DNA from: Cubamyces lactineus
Lineage: Eukaryota > Basidiomycota > Agaricomycetes > Polyporales > Polyporaceae
Reading direction: 5' to 3'
NCBI GenBank assembly: GCA_022376465.1
Contig: JACDTU010000013.1
Span: 988,501-1,052,500 of the forward strand
DNA length: 64,000 nucleotides
Of the stretch, positions 57,044 to 64,000 are shown one piece after another (positions within the stretch are counted from its first letter, which is position 1; each line of letters opens with the position of its first letter). Under the pieces are notes generated by a model. It saw only the letters and a list, made by a program, of their open reading frames with translations, ran no database searches and was not told the DNA's origin. The position numbers and the translations under genes were made by a program.

Positions 57044-57662
57044 ACGCTGTCAGCGCATCCCCTCACCGTCACAGCCCGCTCGCCGCGTTTGTATGTTTGT
57101 ATGCGTGCAATACTCTATTATAGCGCTTCTTTCCGATGCCAGCAAGCTCTTTACCGCCACCTCGAAACGCCAACGCTGTACATGGCCTGCATATTGACAA
57201 CAAACGTCGTCAAGCTCCGTGCTGAATCGCCGTGCGTCGATTGTCTGGTATGTTCGCCGCGTTCCCAACTCTGCTATAATTGCTCTAGCATCCGACACGG
57301 ACATCAGCCTTTCGCAAACGGCCCATTGCCTCGGTTATTAAGTCCACACAGCAGCACGCGGTCTTTTGTGCGTCTTCATAGCGTCCGTGCACTGCGTGCA
57401 GACGCTGCGATGCCAGTGCCACAGCTGCGGCCGCTTTCTCTCCACAATCCAATCCAGAGGGACGGTACCGACACGCTCTAGATGTTTGTGTGCGCTGCAA
57501 GTCGCCGTGTCTCCCCCATTCATTCAATCCATCCAGTTACGCGCGCGCCCTTGGAGCTCGCTCACGACTGCTGGATGATTCATGGCGTTGACAGTCGCTG
57601 AGGCTGAGCCTCGTGTTGCGAGTCCGCTCCAGGATCCGACTCGGCGATGCGATTGAGTAATG
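57000..57662. repeat. Exact 15-bp direct repeat pair with shared flank
   Basis: TGCGATTGAGTAATG at 57000-57014 and 57648-57662; each copy is preceded within 10-20 bp by CCAGGATCCG, so the duplicated segment is longer but diverged. Confidence 0.8.
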
Positions 57663-58199
57663 GGGCGTACGCTGTCGTACACGTACCCCGCACGGAAGCG
57701 CATCGCGAGCTGCCGACGGTAGGTGTCAACGATACGTGCCTCTTGATACTTGAGTCTTTCCCCACGTCCTGCCGTCCCCCGCAGCAGCCGGAATTCGACT
57801 GGACGGTTCCAGGGCTCGAACGTCTCAATTGAGGGAGGTCGCCTTGGCGCGCGCGCGCGGGGCTGGTCGCCCAAGGTGGGTGGTGGTTGGTCCGAGCCCG
57901 GAGAAGTGGCAGAAGCGTGTCGCCGCGTCGACTGATTCGACTCGAAGCGGGAGGCGAGGTGCCTCCGCTCGTGTCAGGTGCCCCCCCAGCGACCCTTAGC
58001 GCGGTGCGTTTTCGTAAAACGGTTCGGATGCTAGGGCCGTGCTCATGAGAGAAAAGTGGGCGAGTGTATGGGATGCTGGGGTCCGGGGCTTGTGCTGAGA
58101 GCCACGTCGGACTCGGACCTGGGCGAAGCTTGGGGGTGATCATCAGCAGGTGTTGTGTGCGGACGCTGGACGTAAGTGTGGATGGTTCATCAGAGCATG

Positions 58200-58223
58200 C
58201 AGTAGCAGTAGCAGTAGCAGCAG
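58200..58223. repeat. AGTAGC microsatellite
   Basis: CAGTAGCAGTAGCAGTAGCA followed by GCAGG; four hexamer units. Confidence 0.8.
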
Positions 58224-61159
58224 GGGCATCGTACGAGCTCACCGCAAGTCCCCCGAGGTCGCACGCGAGCCGGGTCGGACGCGCGGGGTGGCAGGCTGTC
58301 CGAGCCACCACAAGCTGCCAGCTGTGTGTCATGCATCATGCATCGCTGCTAGCGTGGAAGTGTCCTGCGTCGATAGAAGGCCGTAGCGTCCGGAGCGCCG
58401 TCACGTTGCCTCGGTCGTGCCCGCACCGAACCGTCGAAGGTCGTCGTCTCATGAGTCCGCTCGCTTGAATGCGCTCCTCGGCTTTCCGTCAATCAACACC
58501 TCGACCCGGACGTTCCGAACGCTCGTGGGCATCATCACGGCCGGTGTGTCATAGCGCGAAGTCCGTTGGGCGTTCGGGTGCGGCGAGTTGGCATTGCCCT
58601 CCCTCTTTTTTCTTGTGGGACTGCAGTTCGATTCTTGGGGCTGCGATGGGGACTCGGAGGATGGACGACGACGTCAGCAGTACCCCCGGCTCGACGTCCG
58701 GTCTTGACCCGACCATGCTCTCGTTCGAACCAACTTCTGTGCATCGGGGATGGCTATGGGCGCGCTTGTCTGTCAGGGTGCCGCGGTTCGCGATGAGGTT
58801 TGTCCTGGGTCCGAAATCGCTACCCCAAACGTGTCGTGCGGGGCGGGCGGCTCCGGGTCGTTGGCCAATGTCCGCTGTCCAGTGTGAGGCCGACGTGCCG
58901 CGGCATTCCGACAAGTGTGCAAGCCAACTGCCAGAGTGGTGGCCACCTCGATACGGTGATGTCTTCGTCCTGATGGACTTTGACACTTCGTACCCCCAGC
59001 TCCGTCGCCGGCGGCACGATGGTGATGGTGTCCTCGTTTGCGCGCTGTGCAGCTCCACTCCGCGCCGAGTTGCGCATTTGAGGGCGCGAGTTGCTCGCGT
59101 GGCGCGTGCTCTTGTGGATCGCAAGCTCAAGGATTTGCCAAGCGGAGGAAATAGGACGGAACGGGGAGTGTAACAAGGTATGTACTATCGCATCCGGCCA
59201 ATGTCTTGTGGAGAAGCCCTAAAATCGCTGATTATTCACCGGTCAGATGGACGGCGCTATGGCCACCATATGTGTGCAGTTGACACCGTCGCTCCACAGA
59301 TACGAGCATCGCTGGCTCGTAGAGCGGGGAGCCGCGTCAGCCCGTCGGTGGATCCTGACAAGGGCGTATGAATGCGTGATTTTCGTGCTCTTCGCGGGAG
59401 CCCGGAGGAGTCTCGGATACAAGGGGTATCGAGCGAAGAGGAGCAGAAGCAGTGCCAGATGATCCTGACCGGAGGCATATGAATTCGTTGGAACTTGGCG
59501 CACCGCGAGCACGTTGATATCCGGCGGAGCTGTTATAATTGTATGCAGCTAATCTCAACTTCATTTAGGTGCCAGGGGCTGCTTGTTTAGAGCGGTGCAG
59601 GGATGACGACACGCCGCGGGTCGCGACCGCGCAGGGCCCACTCACATCGATGATATCGCACTTGCTCATTCAAGTTGGCGCAGATCCCATCGCATGCATT
59701 CTACGAAGATAATTGATCGCACGCAGCGTACGTCACCTACTCAATACTCTGTACACAGTCCTCACTGGTTCGCGTGTTAATTGCTCCCAGATATCGTTCG
59801 TCGATGCACGCCGCGATATTGTCGACCCTATCAATCATCAATGTATCTGCGGTCGGTCCCTGCGCCCACCTGTTGGAGCCTGCCAGTAAGGCCTGGGGCC
59901 TGGACACCGACCGACCTGGAGTGATGCACGCATCCATTGGCCAAGGTTTCCAACGCCGCGAACTCCAGATTGAAGGGTCGGGTTCGGCGCAGCTTCGAGC
60001 TTCGCCCCCGAATTTCCCGGTCTTATCGTCGCGTCTCCCGCGCGGGGTCGGCGTATCCATGATGAACGAACCGGAGCGTGGATCCTTCGGCAGCGGAGAC
60101 AGCGCGCGGGGCGTGGGCGTCGAAGCCGGATGAATGATGTCCGAGTCGATGTGTGGGCAATGATGTGCGCCGTCCGCATTCGTCGACGCGTTCAGCGTTC
60201 GACGCGTCTCTGTCTTCGCTTGCCTCTAGGTTTGGTCTAGCAGTGATGGGAGAGAAAGAGACACCCCAGGACTTCGCGAACCTCCCTGGAGATGCTCCCT
60301 ACCCACACAGCATGCACATCGAAATCTTCGAAGGTCGCTGGTCTGGACCGTCCCCGTCATCGTCTGCAGCTCTCCCCCTCTTGCGTCATGGCGTCCCTGG
60401 CCGGCTCTTCTGGACGGTCCATGGACGATGGGCGAGTGGGTGTGTACACACGGTCGTAGGTCAAGTCGAGTTTAGTGCGGATGCGCACGCGGCTGGGTGC
60501 TGCCCGATCTGGTCGCGCAGCGATTTAAGCATCGTCATCCGGTGTTATGGTCGATTGGTATATCGACCGGCTTGACTCGACCGTCAGACTGGTGACTGGT
60601 CCGGGCGACTGGCGTGCGCTTGACCTTTTGCGGTGAGTGGTCGCGGTATGTTGGCCGGAGCGTACGGATTTGACGAGATGCAGGTGGGGGAAGCTGCTAG
60701 AACCGATCGAGATGTATGGGAGATTGCACTTGCACTTGGAGGTATTTGAGGTGTTGTCATGTTGCTGGGCAGCTGTTCTCTGGCGGCTCGGAGCTTTTTG
60801 AAGTAGAGGGGCTCGCTCGATCCTGGCGTTTTACTCGGTAGGTTTGGGTGTCTTGTGAACATGCCAAGCCGTTTGTAGACAAACAATCCGGCTTCGAGGC
60901 AAGTCTTCTCAAGTGCGAATGATGTATACGGGAAAGAGGAGCTAGCAATCAAGTTGGTAGGCCAGGGGTGTTGTATCGAGTAAGCTTCGGACGCTCTATG
61001 TGATGCAACGACCAAGACGATGCAAAAGACACCGGATACAGATAAGATTAGATTTAGCGTCTATCTAAGCCCCGATCACAGTATGGGCGCTACCAGAATT
61101 TTTGGACTTGTCGAGCTCTGTTACACTCGCGAGGACTTCAACGTCCTGCTGCCTGCCCC

Positions 61160-64000
61160 ATGTCTACTACGCTCCCCCTCTTCTGGCATATCTCGTCTGC
61201 GAACAAGAAGGAGCGTCTAGATGCTTCTGTAAAGCTTGTCTCGGCTCTCGAGCACTTTCAGTCCAAATTCGTGCCAAAGGAATCCGCAGAGACATCAGAG
61301 GATGAGGAGGACGGGAAGGAGCCCAAGTCGGACGGGCTCGATGCCTTGAACGCACAGGATGTATCGTACTCAATACGACGGTTGATTCGTGGCTTGGCGA
61401 GTCCGAGGGAGAGCAGTCGGTTAGGCTTCGCGGTTGCATTGACGGAGGTGCGTATGGACGGTGTGCGAGAAGGCCCGTTTGCTGAACGTGTGCATACAGC
61501 TACTCTCCCGGATAGACACCGTGACATGCTCGCAGATTGTAAAGCTAATAATCGAGTCCTCAAAGACGCAAGGCTCCATGACCGGCCAGGAAGAACGCGA
61601 CATGCTCTTTGCTCGCCTCTTCGGCCTCACCGCGGTCATCCAGTCTGGTCTTCTCCTGCGCGAGACCACGCTCCCTTCGTCTTCTACGGCTGCTGCGGAT
61701 CTTGACAGCTACAAGGAGGTACTGGCCCAGCTGATTGCACTTGGAGAGAAGAAGTCTTGGCTGCGCGAGAGCGCCTGGTGGTCTATTGGCCTCGCGGCGG
61801 ACGCTCTAACTGCGTCTAATGTCTCCTGGAAAAATGAGGCCGAAGAAGCAACGATATCTGCTGTCTACGCTGAGGCCAAGGCGTGGACGCCTGAAAAGGT
61901 CGCCTTGACGCTGAAGCTGCAGGCTGCCCATCCTTCGCGAGACTGGAAGAAGCTCCTTGCACCGACGTTCAAGAATCCTGATTTGCTGAGCACGGGCAAC
62001 CTGGCTACGCTTGCGCGGATATTGAAGGTACCTCAGCGTTATGAAAATGGCGTTTCCTCGCATCTTCCGCTCATGGCGCTTGTTCGACGCAGGAATCCGA
62101 CGCCGATGAGGACCAGGAAGCAGATGTGCCGAAATCGGGGTCATGGAAGCCGCAAGTGCATTTCGTATGGGATATGCTGCTCGATCAAGTGCTGCCCAAG
62201 GCGGAGGGTGAACGTGCGGCTAAAGGCTCTTTCCCTGAGTTTTTCCGGATTGTCGTCGATGGTTTGTCCGCTATACGCTTCTGGTGTGCGCGCTCGGACC
62301 CGTTGTGGCTAATGCTGGGCGTGCCGTATCGCAGAGTCACTGTTCGCTTCGACGTCTTCTCCAGAACGCAAGTATTGGGGCTTCCAGATCTTCCAAAAGG
62401 CGCTGCCGCGCGTGAGCGCGGATGATATGCCCATGCTCTTTACGAAGAACTTCATGCGATCATGGATCAATCATCTATCGAACAGCGACCGGTATCTGCA
62501 CAAAGCCGCGAGGCAAGTGGTACGTCCCAAAGCCTATCTCCGTCCCCGCACGCGTAGCACCTGGAGGCAAAGGCTAATTTGCACCCTCTGTGTAGGCGAC
62601 CGATATCCAGAATGTCGTGAAGGGCAACCCCCGCATCGGGTTTTCGCTGATCCTCCAGCTTACTGGCGTGAACGGCAGCCGCCAGTTCGACAAGCTGACG
62701 AAGACGAAGACGGTTGAGTCTATCCTTACGTCAATGGACAACGAGGGCATCAAGAGCTACATTGACTACCTTCTCAAACAAGTCGACGACGCGCCTTCGT
62801 CCGAGACGTACGCGCCTTCCTTTCTCGCGCGCCGATTTCATCGACGCTGATCACCCATATCTGTCCAGGGCGGACATCCAGGCTCTCAACACGCGTCGTG
62901 CTTGGGTTATCGAACAGCTCGCTGCGCTGATTCGCAACGGAGCTATTCCTAAAGATGACGCGTGGATTCAAACGATCCTCGATTGGCTAACCGTCCATGG
63001 GTTGTTCATCCCCACCAAGAGGTCGGAGAAGAGCGCTATTCTTGCGGTAAGCGCGCATATGCTCTGCCACCGTATGCCCCGTCCTGGAAAGACGGAGATG
63101 ACTGACTCCACTGTCTTCCTCGCCCTTGCAGCTGCGCAGCGTTCCCACTCCCGCGTTCTCGGAGGAATTGCGGAAGAACTGCCGCGACCGCCTCCTTGGT
63201 TGTTTGGCGGAGCTGACAGCGCAGGCCGCGCTCGTGAAGGGTGAGTCGTTCGGCAGTCCGTGTTTGGAGCGCGATCTCACTGGTGCGATACGGTGAACAG
63301 AGGGCGACAAGACGGCCAAGGTGGCGGCTGTCGCATCAGACGGCCGATTCTGGGTATCGCGCGTGTTGGCGACGATCGAGGAGCTCGAAAAGGACACTAA
63401 GCATGTCCGTCCTCTGTCGGAGGTTGACGAAGATGACGCAGAGTTACGCCAAAAGGCTCGCCAGGCACTGGCTCGTTTGAAAGACGTAAGTCTAGACATG
63501 CTTAGCGGTCGACCGCGGGATCTCATGCTCAACGTTCAAACGTAGGTTCCCGAGGAGCGCCGTGAAGCCGCCAGGGGTATCGAGCTGCTGCTCTCATCCA
63601 CGCTTCTCCACCAGTATTGCGCAGAAGACGACGAAGATGCCGACACGGAAGCCCTTGAGGTACGTGCGACGTCACTCCGCCTCCGCCCGCGCGCGTCTCA
63701 CGTGAAATTGCTGCTGTATGTAGAGTTGCATTGACGGCGCCTCGCGCATGTTCCCCGCTGAGAGCAAGAAGGGCAAGAAGGGGCGCAAATCTATGGGTGA
63801 AGACAAGGGCAAAGAAAAGGAACTTCCCGCGCCGATAGACGTGCTCGTCGACGCCGTCATCGGCTTCCTCGAGAAGGGCACCGCGTATATGCGTGCGGTG
63901 GCTAATCAGGTCTTCGCGCTGTTATCTGGCGCAGTCCAGGAGAGCACGATTGATCTCATTCTCACTGTGAGTACACCGCCACGGCTGTTGTTTGTGGGTA
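61160..64000 (+). CDS. POL5: POL5/MYBBP1A family nucleolar protein (5' part, cut by window edge)
   Basis: Ten exons are visible: 61160-61447, 61500-62027, 62093-62261, 62335-62519, 62596-62807, 62869-63046, 63132-63240, 63301-63485, 63546-63659, 63724-63966, all in phase, giving 737 codons before a GTGAGT donor at 63967; the gene continues. The protein starts with LPLFWHISSANKKERLDASV, the POL5 N-terminus, then an acidic loop, DVSYSIRRLIRGLASPRESS, the 'FARLFGLTAVIQSGLL' helix and ESAWWSIGLAAD. These HEAT-like helices continue through KPQVHFVWDMLLDQVLP, ERKYWGFQIFQKALP and a Lys-rich KKGKKGRKSMG patch. POL5 homologues act in ribosomal RNA synthesis and processing in the nucleolus; they are not active polymerases despite the name. 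The intron at 62808-62868 was placed to join SSET to ADIQALN. Confidence 0.95.

Larger units (their letters stand above)
56031..61159. other. Gene-poor region of 5.1 kb
   Basis: No gene is supported. It contains an exact 18-bp duplication TGCGGGGAAATGATGCAA (56775-56792 and 57026-57043), an exact 15-bp duplication TGCGATTGAGTAATG (57000-57014 and 57648-57662, both preceded by CCAGGATCCG), and an AGTAGC microsatellite at 58200-58223. Open frames of 130-250 codons exist on both strands (for example 57580-58332 and 58469-59173) but overlap one another and lack motifs. The last few hundred bases are the POL5 promoter. The texture suggests decayed mobile DNA. Confidence 0.5.

Noticed and set aside
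57580..59176. Frames of 193-250 codons on both strands
   Set aside because: Mutually overlapping, no recognisable motif, no consistent codon bias; probably chance.

Overview
The window is nuclear DNA from a filamentous basidiomycete, most likely a wood-decay Agaricomycete of the Polyporales type. The evidence is split, GC-rich genes with 50-85 nt GT-AG introns and CTGAC/CTAAC-like branch sites, a GT4 trehalose phosphorylase of the mushroom type, basidiomycete-style BTB and F-box proteins, and a Ty3/gypsy gag at the left edge. Most genes had to be assembled from several exons; each join below was checked for splice dinucleotides and reading phase by hand.

Layout. 1-1214: 5' end of a minus-strand LTR retrotransposon (LTR plus gag, running off the left edge). 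2856-8293: long disordered protein of unknown function (+). 8491-9350: small basidiomycete protein (-). 9.4-13.9 kb: gene-poor, with one possible gene remnant. 13.9-15.8 kb: type II membrane glycosyltransferase with an HIRRGD motif (+). 16.5-17.6 kb: BTB protein (-). 18.4-20.6 kb: LETM1/Mdm38 (-), divergent from an ALKBH1-type dioxygenase at 20.9-22.6 kb (+). 23.0-26.4 kb: an unexplained array of about 390-bp degenerate tandem repeats. 28.9-30.5 kb: F-box protein (+). 31.1-34.5 kb: trehalose phosphorylase (-). 36.0-38.4 kb: TFIIB/BRF-like factor (-), divergent from SEN34 at 38.6-39.7 kb (+). 40.2-41.2 kb: Ser/Pro-rich protein with a CxxC...HxxH tail (+). 41.6-45.7 kb: three tandem IAH1-type GDSL esterases (-). 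46.1-47.9 kb: EI24-family membrane protein (-). 48.3-50.1 kb: broken kinase-like (APH-fold) pseudogene (-). 50.4-52.1 kb: second BTB protein (-). 52.6-55.1 kb: NTAQ1 N-terminal glutamine amidohydrolase (-). 55.6-56.0 kb: small protein of unknown function (-). 56.0-61.2 kb: gene-poor. 61.2-64.0 kb: POL5/MYBBP1A, cut by the right edge (+).

This is ordinary chromosome-arm content: housekeeping genes (mitochondrial LETM1, SEN34, POL5, NTAQ1, ALKBH1), storage-sugar metabolism (trehalose phosphorylase) and a young esterase cluster, separated by three gene-poor stretches with repeats and relics. Possible functional pairings are the divergent TFIIB-like/SEN34 pair (transcription and tRNA maturation) and the LETM1/ALKBH1 pair. 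The least explained signals are the 23-26 kb repeat array, the multiply broken kinase-like gene, the 114-residue gap between catalytic residues in NTAQ1, and several microexons of 13-21 nt. I see no CRISPR array, rRNA, convincing tRNA or clearly new multi-gene system.
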